Assembly (NCBI RefSeq): GCF_900699765.1
Contig: NZ_CAADHO010000004.1
Location: 248,001 to 312,000 of the forward strand
Length of the DNA: 64,000 nt
Reading direction: 5' to 3'
Origin: Desulfoluna butyratoxydans
Lineage (GTDB): Bacteria > Desulfobacterota > Desulfobacteria > Desulfobacterales > Desulfolunaceae
Part shown: positions 9,341 through 18,218 of the stretch, piece after piece
How positions within the stretch are numbered: the stretch's first letter is position 1
Layout of the letters: every line of letters begins with the position of its first letter
Notes under the pieces: generated by a model
What the model saw: the letters and a program-made list of their open reading frames with translations, nothing else
Told to the model about the DNA's origin: nothing
Database searches by the model: none
Position numbers and translations under genes: made by a program

Positions 9341-10135
9341 ATGAACAGTTCGAGTTCTCGGCACGTGTCCGCCGGTCTGTTTATCCGGTTTTTACTGGAC
9401 CGGCCCCGCGCCCTTGGGGTGGGGCTTATGCTGGCGGTTTGTCCCATCCTTATCCTTGGTATGCTCAGCTGGCTCATCACCTCCATGGACGGCAAGGGGC
9501 CGGACTTTGATTCTATTCTTAAAACGGGCAGTCCGGTCACCGCCACGGTGGTGGATGTCAAGCCCGTGACACGCATCACCATCGAGAATCGCAACCCGGT
9601 GCGCATCACCTACAGCTATCAGAATAACGGTGTTTCCATCATGGATGCTGTCCAGACCATGGCCGAAGCAGGTTACGCCCTCAAGCCCGGCCAGGCCGTG
9701 ACAGCCCTCGCTTCCGGCAGCGACTCCATTCTTCCCGATTTTCCTCCGGTGCTCTTTCCCCGGTGGGCCATTGCTGTCATCGGCGGAATCTTTGCCATGA
9801 TGGGCCTCCCGTTTCTGGCTTTCACCTGGGCGGGCGCGGCTGCCAAAGGACGGCTCTACCGTCGGGGTGATTTGATTAACGGCACCGTGGACTCCTTTTC
9901 TTCCGCCTACTGTGTGCCCTTTACCGCCACCCGGATACAGGTGGCCTTTACCGGCATCACTGAAGAGGGCAGGGCCGTAAAGGGATCCACCGTGGTGGTG
10001 GCAGACGAAAGCTGGCGCGGGAAGAAAAGGGGCAGCGCGGTACGGGTGCTTGTGGACCCCTTGTTGCCTGAACGGGCCTGTGTGGTGGAAGACGCGGTGA
10101 TGGGGCGTTGTTTGGGAGGGAAGGCTAAAGGCTAA
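9341..10135 (+). CDS. DUF3592-like membrane protein
   Basis: 264-aa protein with two obvious transmembrane segments: GVGLMLAVCPILILGMLSWL (about residues 26-46) and WAIAVIGGIFAMMGLPFLAF (about 145-165). The stretch between them, TGSPVTATVVDVKPVTRITIENRNPVRITYSYQNNG, resembles the external domain of DUF3592 proteins. The same kind of strand pattern repeats after the second helix. Function unknown. AAGGAGACC lies upstream of the ATG. The next gene follows after a degenerate tandem repeat, so the two may be cotranscribed. Confidence 0.65.
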   Translation: MNSSSSRHVSAGLFIRFLLDRPRALGVGLMLAVCPILILGMLSWLITSMDGKGPDFDSILKTGSPVTATVVDVKPVTRITIENRNPVRITYSYQNNGVSIMDAVQTMAEAGYALKPGQAVTALASGSDSILPDFPPVLFPRWAIAVIGGIFAMMGLPFLAFTWAGAAAKGRLYRRGDLINGTVDSFSSAYCVPFTATRIQVAFTGITEEGRAVKGSTVVVADESWRGKKRGSAVRVLVDPLLPERACVVEDAVMGRCLGGKAKG

Positions 10136-10168
10136 AGGCGAAGGGCGAGGGTGTAAGGCGAAGGGCGG
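10121..10168. repeat. Decayed GGCTAAA/GGCGAAG heptamer run
   Basis: Successive units GGCTAAA, GGCTAAA, GGCGAAG, GGCGAGG follow the end of the membrane gene and include its stop. The unit resembles the reverse complement of the perfect GCCCTTA array at 26065. Confidence 0.5.
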
Positions 10169-10230
10169 CATCGCTATGTTGCGTTGTTGTGCCTGCGTTA
10201 ACACGGGAACATTCTTTTGGAGGTCAAGTG

Positions 10231-10959
10231 ATGAAACATGGCGTGGCCTGTCTTGTCAGTGTCTTTATTATCCTTTCCACGGCATCCGTTCTTCTGGCGG
10301 ATACAGCCCCGACCAGACCCAGCGGCGTGGTCCTGCTCCACGGCCTGGCGCGGTCCGCATCATCCATGAAAAAGATGGAAAAAGCTCTTCAGGCCGCAGG
10401 CTATCCGACTCTCAACATCGATTATCCTTCCACGGATTACCCGGTGGAGGTCCTCTGCCGGGACCACGTGGCGCCTATGGTGAATACCTTTTCCCAAACC
10501 ACCGGCGGTTCCATCGCCTTTGTCACCCATTCCATGGGCGGGATTGTCCTTCGGTACCTGGTAAAAGAGGGGCTTATCAAGCCCCCCCATCGTGCCGTCA
10601 TGCTCAGTCCTCCCAACCAGGGCAGCGAAGTGGTGGACAAACTTGGGCGGCTCCGCCTCTTTAAACTTATAAACGGCCCCGCAGGCAACCAGCTCGGCAC
10701 GGGCCTTGATCAACTCCCTGCCACCCTCGGCCCCGTGACCTTCCCCGTGGGCGTCCTCACCGGCACCCGCACCATCAATTTTATCCTCTCCGCCCTGATC
10801 CCCGGTCCCGATGATGGCAAAGTGGCCGTGGACAAGGCCCCTGTATCCGGCATGGCCGATTTCCTCGCCATTCCCGCCACTCATCCCTTTATCATGAAAA
10901 ACAAAACAGCCATCCACGAGACGTTGAGGTTTCTGGAAACCGGTCATTTTGGTGAATAG
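10231..10959 (+). CDS. Secreted alpha/beta hydrolase (lipase-like)
   Basis: 242-aa protein with a signal peptide ending ASVLLADTA (about residue 26). VVLLHGLARSASSMKKM is the oxyanion-hole strand. THSMGGIVLRYLV near residue 105 is the nucleophile elbow with the catalytic Ser. The acid and His are probably in DDGKVAVDKA and in ATHPFIMKN near the C-terminus. This matches the triacylglycerol-lipase/palmitoyl-thioesterase-like hydrolases of Gram-negative periplasms. Start chosen at 10231, where GGAGGT is placed 8 bases upstream; the longer frame lacks a signal peptide at its end. Substrate unknown. Confidence 0.85.
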   Translation: MKHGVACLVSVFIILSTASVLLADTAPTRPSGVVLLHGLARSASSMKKMEKALQAAGYPTLNIDYPSTDYPVEVLCRDHVAPMVNTFSQTTGGSIAFVTHSMGGIVLRYLVKEGLIKPPHRAVMLSPPNQGSEVVDKLGRLRLFKLINGPAGNQLGTGLDQLPATLGPVTFPVGVLTGTRTINFILSALIPGPDDGKVAVDKAPVSGMADFLAIPATHPFIMKNKTAIHETLRFLETGHFGE

Positions 10960-11376
10960 GGGGTAAGTCCCCAGGCTCGCAAATCTGACGTCCCTTCGGT
11001 TTCAAACCAGGTGTTGTCGTTCACCGGAATCATGCGTGTTGTTTGTTTTGATTGGTGTATTGGTATGTTAATTAAATGGTTTGGGGTTTTGTGGCGATGT
11101 GGTACGTTAGTCGATAAATGCAAGGTTCGTTTTTGCGAGCCACTCAACCCTTGGAACCACCTCCACCCTTCTACGTGCAGTTTCGCATCTGTTGAATCGT
11201 GAAATCTTCATCATTCCTTGCTCCGTTCTTCTTGCCCCGGTTTTTGCCGGGCTGTCTTTTTGGCGTATTGAAATTTCAATATGGTATTGGCTTGTTTGGC
11301 TGAAGCGCGGGTTCTCCGTGCCACTCTTTTTGCTTCCCTTCGCGGTGCCACACTTCACGGTTGCTCAATAAAAAAG
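10960..11376. other. Intergenic region without recognised gene
   Basis: About 420 bases between the lipase gene and a TIR repeat. Base composition falls here, and the short frames show no family motif. Adjacent to a repeat and an IS scar, so it may be decayed DNA. Confidence 0.5.
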
Positions 11377-11622
11377 GTAACTATTCAGCTTACCTCCGGC
11401 GGGTCGCTTTTTTGAAAAAAAGCTCCGCAAAAAACTTTTGTAATGCACCCGCGCTTCGTTTCGATCGCCCTGAGGGGCCATCGAAACGAAACAGTGGAAA
11501 TTATTTCGGCGGAGCCTGGAAAGGCTTGCTTAAGACCTGTTTGTCAAACCCGACTCATAAAATCGGGCAAAAGTTTGGCCCCCGGCAGGGCCGCCGGAGG
11601 CAAAGATGGGCTGAACAGTTGC
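11377..11622. repeat. TIR repeat element, long copy (~246 bp)
   Basis: Begins GTAACTATTCAGCT and ends GGCTGAACAGTTGC, imperfect terminal inverted repeats. The inner blocks CCTCCGGCGG and CCGCCGGAGG are inverted too. It matches the 23377 copy over most of its length, including AGACCTGTTTGTCAAACCCG. It carries an extra ~40 bp that itself folds (TTTCGAT ... ATCGAAA). Confidence 0.85.
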
Positions 11623-11640
11623 TAAAAAAGGAACATTCAC

Positions 11641-12335
11641 ATGAAGAAGACAACAGTCATGGTGGTTGCGCTGCTTATGGTGACGGTGGTTGGATCGATT
11701 TCGTGGGCAGAAACGTTACCGCCGGAGAAAACATTTGACCAGACTGACGGGGTACTGGCTAGAGCGCGTGCGGTAGAGGATATTGAATACAAGATCATGG
11801 TCCAACGCGCCACTCAAGGGGCAATCTACTACATGCCTGCCGTTGTGATGGTGGACTTTGTGAGGGCAATCCGACGTGATTTGGGTGGAGATCTCAACGA
11901 TGTGGCGTATCTGAATGCACCGCTGGGATCTGACGATGGCTTCCTGACGGCAAACGACGTTACGGCCTATGCCTGGGCATCCCTGTCTTCCAAGCGTGGC
12001 CCCATTATCGTCGAAGTGCCTCCGGCAACGGACAAGGTGAGTTATTTTGGCTCGATTCTGAATGCATGGTCGCAGCCCATTGAAGATGTCGGGCCTGCTG
12101 GCAGAGATAAAGGCAAAGGAGGGAAATATTTGCTGCTGCCTCCCGGGTATGATGGTGAGAAATCAAAAGCCGATCTCGAGAAGGATGGCTATTTTGTCTA
12201 TGCAACAGACACGTATGAGTATGGTTTTTCCTTTAGACCGCGCCTTTATAACAAGGCGACGGACAAAGATGCCGGGGACTACGCGAAGAGGGTTAAAATC
12301 TACTACCTGTCTGAAGCAGCCAATCCGCCACCGAC
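11641..12335 (+). pseudogene. Truncated DUF1254/DUF1214-type secreted protein
   Basis: About 230 residues with a signal peptide (ending SISWAETL) and then text typical of DUF1254/DUF1214 proteins (QRATQGAIYYMPAVVMVDFVRAIRRDLGG, FLTANDVTAYAWASL). The frame then continues without a stop into a transposase C-terminus at about 12336 (VMDLYSRQIVGW). The family is normally well over 400 aa, so roughly half is lost. The fused open frame ends at 12759. GGAACATTCAC precedes the ATG, so the hybrid could still be translated. Confidence 0.75.
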
Positions 12336-12784
12336 TGTTATGGATTTATATTCCCGACAAATTGTCGGTTGGAATATTGGAGCAAGAATGACAAAGCGCC
12401 TGGTGCTTGATGCCCTTGATATGGCTTGGTGGAGACGGCAGCCTGCTCCTGGCTTGCTCCACCACTCAGACAGAGGATCACAATATGCCTGCAAAAAATA
12501 TCAAGAAAGGCTCGATAAATATCAAATGACATGCAGCATGAGCCGAAAGGGTAATTGTTGGGATAACGCCCCTGTAGAGCGCTTCTTCCGAAGCCTCAAG
12601 TCAGAAAGGCTCAGCTTTTGCCGTTTTGAAACACGGGACCAGGCAAGATTGGAAGTACTCGACTACATAGCTTGGTATAATTCAAGCCGTTTACATTCAA
12701 CATTGGGTTACGTAAGCCCAATGGAGTTTGAAGCAGAGCCCTTAAAAATTGCAGCTTAACCTGAGTGTCCGTTTTTTGTTGACC
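12336..12784 (+). mobile_element. IS3-family transposase remnant (C-terminal half and right end)
   Basis: Encodes the end of an OrfB/InsK-type DDE transposase: MDLYSRQIVGW, LLHHSDRGSQYACKKY (second catalytic Asp), RKGNCWDNAPVERFFRSLKSE (catalytic Glu) and WYNSSRLHSTLGYVSP. The first Asp domain and OrfA are missing. After the stop at 12759 comes GTGTCCGTTTTTTGTTGACCA, which looks like the right terminal inverted repeat. It sits between the 5' part of a DUF1254-type gene and the 3' part of an amidohydrolase gene, so it probably mediated a deletion. Confidence 0.85.
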
Positions 12785-12811
12785 ACAATACTTGCATTGT
12801 AAGGCCCACGG

Positions 12812-12976
12812 AACCCCTATCCTGGAAAGCTTGGCGTGATTGAAAAAGGGGCATTGGCCGATATTCTTCTGATAAACGGGAATTCCTTGGAAAATATAAG
12901 CATTTTGACAAATCCCGAAGAACACCTCGCCTTGATCATGAAAGACGGAAAGATCTACAAGAATACAATCGACTAA
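12812..12976 (+). pseudogene. C-terminal fragment of an amidohydrolase
   Basis: 54 codons reading NPYPGKLGVIEKGALADILL and ending KDGKIYKNTID before a stop. This is the characteristic last segment of imidazolonepropionase-like amidohydrolases (G-L-G-x-I-x-x-G-x-x-A-D). A stop codon lies in frame just upstream, and no start exists. It abuts the right end of the IS remnant, which removed the rest of the gene. Confidence 0.75.
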
Positions 12977-13005
12977 GCTCTCAGGCTCAGAAGGACACTC
13001 CGGCT

Positions 13006-13128
13006 ATGGAACTCACTAAGAGAAATAAGCTGACATTGCGCACACTGCTTGCCCTGCAAGTTATCTACGGGGTGGCGGCACTTTTTTTGAGAGTGTATGA
13101 CCCTCGGCACAGCATGTGTCAGGGGTAA
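13006..13128 (+). CDS. Possible 40-aa leftover open frame
   Basis: ATG-initiated 40-codon frame beginning MELTKRNKLTLRTLLALQV with one hydrophobic segment. It looks like the N-terminus of a truncated membrane protein rather than a complete gene. It lies in the decayed stretch between the IS scar and the amidohydrolase at 13388; the rest of that stretch (13129-13387) has no recognised feature. Confidence 0.2.
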   Translation: MELTKRNKLTLRTLLALQVIYGVAALFLRVYDPRHSMCQG

Positions 13129-13387
13129 ATGGAGATAGGCAAAGGCATATCTCTGGTTGTTGACTTAATCATCTGGGCAGTGTAACGGTATATGACTATA
13201 CCCCTGTCGTGCTAATGTTGTTGGAATCTGTTTGTCAAACTCCATACTTAACTGAAGTTTCGGGAAATCGCGATAAAGAGGATTTTGCGAATTTTTCGTT
13301 TCGTCGTACTTCTAAAATCTGTAGCGTCGAATTGCGTTGGACCACCGTTTATGGTGAAAATGACGAAGTCCCCAGGGAGAGATTATC

Positions 13388-15073
13388 ATGAGAAGACGTG
13401 TTGCCTGGATGTTCTGTTTGCTACTGGTTGGAATGACGGTCGGGTGTGTTAACCCACAAGGTGCCAAAATGAAGCCGATGTCGGCCGATACCGACTTTGA
13501 TATCGTTATACTCAATGGCCGGGTGATGGACCCGGAAACCAAGTTTGACGCCATACGCAATGTGGGGGTCAAAGATGGGGTTATCGGATTGATCACGCCC
13601 AGAGAGATCAAGGGAAAGGAGACAATCGATGCCACAGGGCTGGTTGTGGCCCCAGGGTTTATCGATGGCCACCAGCACTGTCTGGAACCCTATGCCTATC
13701 GCCTGATGGTGCGCGACGGCCGTACGACCATCATGGATCTCGAAGTGGGGGCGCCAGGTAATCAGGTGGCTGATTTTTACAGTAGAATCGAGGGAAACAC
13801 ACCGTTGAACCTTGGTGTTTCCGTTGCCCATGAATTTGCGCGTGCAGAGGTCCTGGACGGATTTAAGGACTGGAAATACCTGCACACACCCGATGCCGTC
13901 GCGTCCCGCGTGAAACAGGGGTGGTCAGAAACACGTCCCACCCTGGCACAGGGGAACGAAATCCTGGCCATTATCGATGAAGGACTGCGTCAGGGGGGAA
14001 TCGGTATCGGCTCTACCGTAGGCTACATGCGGGATGGCGTCTCCTCGCGCGAGATCTTCGAGTTGCAGCGGCTCGGGGGCTATTATGGGCGTCAGATCGG
14101 GATGCATTTCAGGTTCACGCCGGGAAATGATGTTGAAGAAGTGCTCGGCATTCAGGAGATGCTTGCCAACTCAGCAGCTCTGGGGTCACCGGGCATTGCC
14201 TTTCACTTTAACAACCCCGGTTACGCCATGGTTCACGAACTGATGCTCCGTATGCGTGAAAAAGGGTACAATGTCTGGGGTGAGGTTTATCCCTATCACG
14301 CAGGCTCCACGGCCTTGAATGCCGTCTTTCTTGAACCGGAGGTGTGGGTTGAAACGCTTGGCAACACATATGAAGAAACCCTGATGGATGTGGCGACCGG
14401 TGAGTTTTACACCCGGGAAAGCCGCGAAGAGATGTTGAAGAAAGAGCCTACCCGCCTTGTGGTGATATTCAAGATGCCCGAAAAAGCCATCCTGGACTGG
14501 ATCAAGATGCCGGGTGTTGCCATCGGCAGCGACGGCATGCCCATGATTCCCGATGAGGGCCTGACATGGGAGACACCTTACGAAGAGCTGCCCAATGTCC
14601 ACCCACGATTTTCAGGTTCTTTTGCCAAGGTTTTTCGCATGGTCCGGGAAAACAACATTCCCCTGATGCAGGCCGTGTCCATGTCCAGCTACAACTATGC
14701 CAAACCCCTCGGCGACATGGGGCTGAAAGCCATGCAGCTCAGGGGTCGTATGCAGGAGGGCATGGTTGCCGACATCACCATGTTCAATCCCGAAACCATC
14801 ACCGACAATGCCACCTACGAGACGGGAACGCTCCCCTCGTCGGGGATTCCGCATGTCATTGTCAACGGCATCCTTGTTATGAAAGATGAGGTGCCGCTGA
14901 AGCGTTTTGACGCCGGGCAGGCAATTCGCTTTGAGCCGCTGGAACAAGGCAAGTTTCAGCCGCTCGATGCCGACCACTGGACCAGGGCGTTTTACGTACT
15001 GCCCAAGGATATCGGCGGCTCAAGCAACCTGGGATGCTGTGATTTTGAAAAGCCGCGTGAACAGAAGCATTAA
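13388..15073 (+). CDS. N-acyl-D-amino-acid deacylase-type amidohydrolase, lipoprotein
   Basis: 561 aa. The signal peptide ends in TVGCVNP, a lipobox, so it is probably membrane-anchored outside the cytoplasm. Metal-binding and fold motifs are VVAPGFIDGHQHCLEP (H-x-H variant HQH, near residue 95), GIGIGSTVGYM, IAFHFNNPG, WGEVYPYHAG, VAIGSDGMPM (the Asp) and the C-terminal GMVADITMFNPETI. This is the D-aminoacylase/dihydroorotase-like amidohydrolase group. Its physiological substrate is unknown. GGGAGAG precedes the ATG. It stands alone and ends before a strong terminator. Confidence 0.85.
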   Translation: MRRRVAWMFCLLLVGMTVGCVNPQGAKMKPMSADTDFDIVILNGRVMDPETKFDAIRNVGVKDGVIGLITPREIKGKETIDATGLVVAPGFIDGHQHCLEPYAYRLMVRDGRTTIMDLEVGAPGNQVADFYSRIEGNTPLNLGVSVAHEFARAEVLDGFKDWKYLHTPDAVASRVKQGWSETRPTLAQGNEILAIIDEGLRQGGIGIGSTVGYMRDGVSSREIFELQRLGGYYGRQIGMHFRFTPGNDVEEVLGIQEMLANSAALGSPGIAFHFNNPGYAMVHELMLRMREKGYNVWGEVYPYHAGSTALNAVFLEPEVWVETLGNTYEETLMDVATGEFYTRESREEMLKKEPTRLVVIFKMPEKAILDWIKMPGVAIGSDGMPMIPDEGLTWETPYEELPNVHPRFSGSFAKVFRMVRENNIPLMQAVSMSSYNYAKPLGDMGLKAMQLRGRMQEGMVADITMFNPETITDNATYETGTLPSSGIPHVIVNGILVMKDEVPLKRFDAGQAIRFEPLEQGKFQPLDADHWTRAFYVLPKDIGGSSNLGCCDFEKPREQKH

Positions 15074-15265
15074 GAAAACCCATTCGTGCTTTTTAGCCCA
15101 TGTCGGTTCAGCGTTCATTCATTGGGGGCAGAGTTTTTTTGCGTTTACTTTCGACGAGGTGTCACAGATAGGGCGGTCAAGTCTGTGCATAATTAGTCTA
15201 CCCCATGAAAAGATGATATCTCCATAGAGTATGGTTGTTATGAAATGTCAGGAGAAAGAAATGGA

Positions 15266-15297
15266 GCCCACCTCGTGATCACGAGGTGGGCTTTTTT
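15266..15297 (+). terminator. Strong Rho-independent terminator
   Basis: A perfect stem with GCCCACCTCGT at 15266-15276 and ACGAGGTGGGC at 15281-15291, then six T. It separates the amidohydrolase gene from the converging phosphoesterase gene. Confidence 0.9.
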
Positions 15298-15338
15298 CAA
15301 GAGGCGAGGGCATCAAGCATGCGTTCAAGAAGCTTTCC

Positions 15339-16979
15339 TTACAGGGAGGTGCAGGGAATGGTGATGGATATCGTCTCAGACCATGATGACCATGTGAAAC
15401 CTTCGTCCCTGTATCTCACGCGCGCGCCGTAGGTGCCGGGTGAAAGGTCTGTTATCCGATAAGCCGTTATGTCTACCCCTTCCTGACTGTTTTCTCCCAT
15501 CCAGATATTTTCCGCGCGGGTGCGGTTGCCCCACATGTCGATGATTTTATCTCCTGATTCTGCAAGAAGCTGCCAGTGGGACTCCAGGTGAGAATCCCCA
15601 TCCGGGTCGTTAAAGGCTGTCCCGTTAAGGAGAAGGTCGCCCGCATGTTCGGTTGCCGTGATCACCGGCGTCTCAGGAGCCTGGTTGTCGCGGCGGATCG
15701 TGAAGGCATCGCTGATGGTGTCATCGGTGTAGTGAAACCACTGGATTCCGTTTCCTCCGGACCTGCGCACCACCTGCACGGAGGGGCGGTACCCGGCCTG
15801 GATGGTGATGAGGCAGTAACCGAATTCATCCACCGATTTTTGGATCTCATCGTAATCGCTCATGTCGTATTCGCCCCAATAGTCGATATCACCTGCCGTG
15901 GGGGCCACATTGAGCCAGACATGGGGCATGTCCCGACTCTGGCCCCGTGAGTAAGCGTGGGTGTGGCCGAAAAGATGAACGCTCGGCTTGCCGGTGTCTG
16001 CGGTGAATCGTTCGAGCATGGCAACGAAGCGGCATGACCTTTCGGCTTCACCCGGAGGCCAGAGTTCGGATTTGCAGGGGTGGTGGAACTGGGCGAGGAC
16101 AAAGTCCGTTGCCGGGTCATCCTGGGCATCGTACAGGTGGTCCAGGAGCCATTCTCGCTGGAGGAGTCCCCCTGCATCCGGGAGTCCCTCGATCTGGATC
16201 AGGTCATTGCTGTTGAGGGTGAGTACCATGGTGTTCAGCAGGTTGTAGCGGGACAGCTTCAGACAGCTTTCAAGGCTGCCGTCGGGAAGCATGTCAAAGT
16301 AACAGGCATAGAAAAAGGGTGTCATATCGTGGTTGCCCAGGGCCGGGATCAGGGGAACCCTGGAGGCAAGGGGCTGGAGGTTCGCGAAAAATTCATCGGT
16401 CCACTGGCTTTTGCGGTCGCCGTTTGTCACCAGGTCTCCGGTTATGAGAAGGGCGGAGAGGGTTTCAGCACAGGCGTCTGCGCTGCCATTTCCTTCCACG
16501 GCGATGATGCCGTTGGTGACAACATCGGCAAGGCGTTCCGGGTGATCACCCTGGCTGTCGCTGATGGCGACGAGTTTGGCAACGGTGGTGTCCCCTGCGG
16601 CCTCAGGCCACGTATGGAAGCGGTAAACAGGGCTTCTGCGAAAGATTGTTTCCACACGGTAGAGATAGGTTGTGTCCGGTTTGAGTCCGGTGAGCCGTGC
16701 CTTATAAAGGGTGGGCAGGACCGGCGTGATTCTGGTGTCCACGCGGTCCCATGAGAAGGTACCCGCCTCCTGAACAAGGAGGGTGGGCGAGAGGCAGAAC
16801 GCTTCAAACATGACCGTCATGGTCTCGGGACCGGGTTTGATCAGGTATGGAGCCACAATGAAATCCAGATTGGCTTTTCGGCCGAAGTCAGCAAATGCCG
16901 GGGGCCGTGTTGTCAGTACCAGAATCGTTGAAAAAATGAGAATCGCCCATGCGGCACGTGGTGTAAGGTGGTTTTGCAT
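15339..16979 (-). CDS. Secreted calcineurin-like metallophosphoesterase (purple-acid-phosphatase type)
   Basis: 546 aa with signal peptide (ending TTRPPAFADF). An N-terminal fibronectin-like domain (RLTGLKPDTTYLYRVET) precedes the metallophosphoesterase core. The metal-site motifs are VAISDSQGDH, LLITGDLVTNGD, PLIPALGNHD, LAQFHHPC and HLFGHTHAYSRGQ, covering all five canonical blocks. A second beta domain follows at the C-terminus (from about residue 440). Start chosen at 16979, where GGAGG sits 6 bases upstream; the longer frame adds 16 residues ahead of the signal peptide. Probably a periplasmic or surface phosphatase. Confidence 0.85.
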   Translation of the reverse strand: MQNHLTPRAAWAILIFSTILVLTTRPPAFADFGRKANLDFIVAPYLIKPGPETMTVMFEAFCLSPTLLVQEAGTFSWDRVDTRITPVLPTLYKARLTGLKPDTTYLYRVETIFRRSPVYRFHTWPEAAGDTTVAKLVAISDSQGDHPERLADVVTNGIIAVEGNGSADACAETLSALLITGDLVTNGDRKSQWTDEFFANLQPLASRVPLIPALGNHDMTPFFYACYFDMLPDGSLESCLKLSRYNLLNTMVLTLNSNDLIQIEGLPDAGGLLQREWLLDHLYDAQDDPATDFVLAQFHHPCKSELWPPGEAERSCRFVAMLERFTADTGKPSVHLFGHTHAYSRGQSRDMPHVWLNVAPTAGDIDYWGEYDMSDYDEIQKSVDEFGYCLITIQAGYRPSVQVVRRSGGNGIQWFHYTDDTISDAFTIRRDNQAPETPVITATEHAGDLLLNGTAFNDPDGDSHLESHWQLLAESGDKIIDMWGNRTRAENIWMGENSQEGVDITAYRITDLSPGTYGARVRYRDEGFTWSSWSETISITIPCTSL

Positions 16980-17323
16980 CGTAACCTCCTGTGGGGGTAG
17001 GGGCCGTTTCATGATGGGGGAGCACACTGTCGATTGCCGTTGCCGGGGGGGCTGTCCGGGGAAATATGGTCAGCGCCTTGTGAGGTGATGATGTGTGCGG
17101 GGATAGGATTTAATGAGGTGACACCAGAAATGACACCATTTTCTTGGGATGCGGGGCGTATGTTGCCGAGTTTTAATACGTTTTTAGGTTTTCTGTCTTC
17201 GTTGTTGTGTGGTAAAGGGGTAGGGAATGCCGTCGCGTGTTGTCTCTGTATTGAACCGGCACAGGTGTTTTGCCCATGGGATGACCATAACGACTTGTTA
17301 TGAAAGGGTTCGGGTTTGGTGTT

Positions 17324-17621
17324 ATGCATGTTGAACAAAGACTTCCTACGGTTGAAGAGTACAAAGGGCTGAGACTGTCCGTGGGCTGGGACATCCCGGA
17401 TGATAAGGCTCTAGGCCGCACCCTGGCAAACTCTCTGTATTCTGTTGTCGCCGAGCACAACGGCTCCCTGGTGGGCCTTGGCCGCGTTGTGGGGGGCGGA
17501 GGCTCCTTCCCGTTCTTTTGTCGGGCTCATGGCGGCAAAGGGCCTGGAGGCCTTTTATGCTGCATTTGGCTTTGTGGCTCGGGAGGCGCACGCACCAGGA
17601 ATGTTTCAGATCATGCCTTGA
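17324..17621 (+). pseudogene. GNAT acetyltransferase pseudogene with internal deletion
   Basis: The first part reads MHVEQRLPTVEEYKGLRLSV and continues to GSLVGLGRVVG, an intact GNAT N-terminus. The frame then jumps. A second frame gives GLMAAKGLEAFYAAFGFVAR...PGMFQIMP and a stop at 17621, a clear GNAT C-terminus. The central acetyl-CoA-binding segment is missing, so this is a deletion scar with frameshift. Confidence 0.75.
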
Positions 17622-18218
17622 CCATATCGATATCACCCAACAGGGGTGGGGAAGGCTCATTGGCATAGCCCGGATATTTCATGAGAAAACAAATAGCCAA
17701 GATGAAAGCTCCATGATTTCAAAATACTACAGCGAAAATGTCAGCTTTTTTGTAAGTGCAAAATGTAAATCAGGGTTTGCTGTTTGTTTTTCTCACCCTT
17801 CGGGCGAGCCGGGATAGGGAACTTAAATTTCTGAAACACGTGTGGTGAGTATTAAGGCATGTTTGCTTCCTTCATGCCAGTATTAAAACACAGCACGGGC
17901 TGGGCTGCAACGCAACGACTCGCCCTCAGGGGGGAAGGAGTGTTTCTTGCTTGATAGTACTTGTCCGTTGCAAAATCCGTATGGATTTTCCATAATGGTT
18001 CGGCATTGCACGTCTCATATGTTCAGCGGTGCTGAGCAAATCCAGTTTATACTCGCCCGGCACGTTGTCTGTTTGAATTGGTGAGGTCACCCATCGTTGA
18101 GGTAGACTGAGGGAAGCATTTTGTTTACATGCCTGTTTCTTGCAGGGTAACCCTGGCTTTGGTTTCAGGGTGGTTTCGTCCTTCAACTCCATATATTTTT
18201 TACAGATAGGGATACGGT
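17622..18218. other. AT-richer gap, no gene recognised
   Basis: About 600 bases between the GNAT scar and the FkbM gene. A 128-codon minus-strand frame overlaps the 5' end of the methyltransferase and has no recognisable domain. Composition is lower in GC than the flanks, fitting an acquired segment. Confidence 0.45.

Noticed and set aside
13223..13245. CTGTTTGTCAAAC resembling the core of the TIR repeat
   Set aside because: The similarity ends after about 13 bases; neither the arms nor the CCTCCGGCGG blocks are present.
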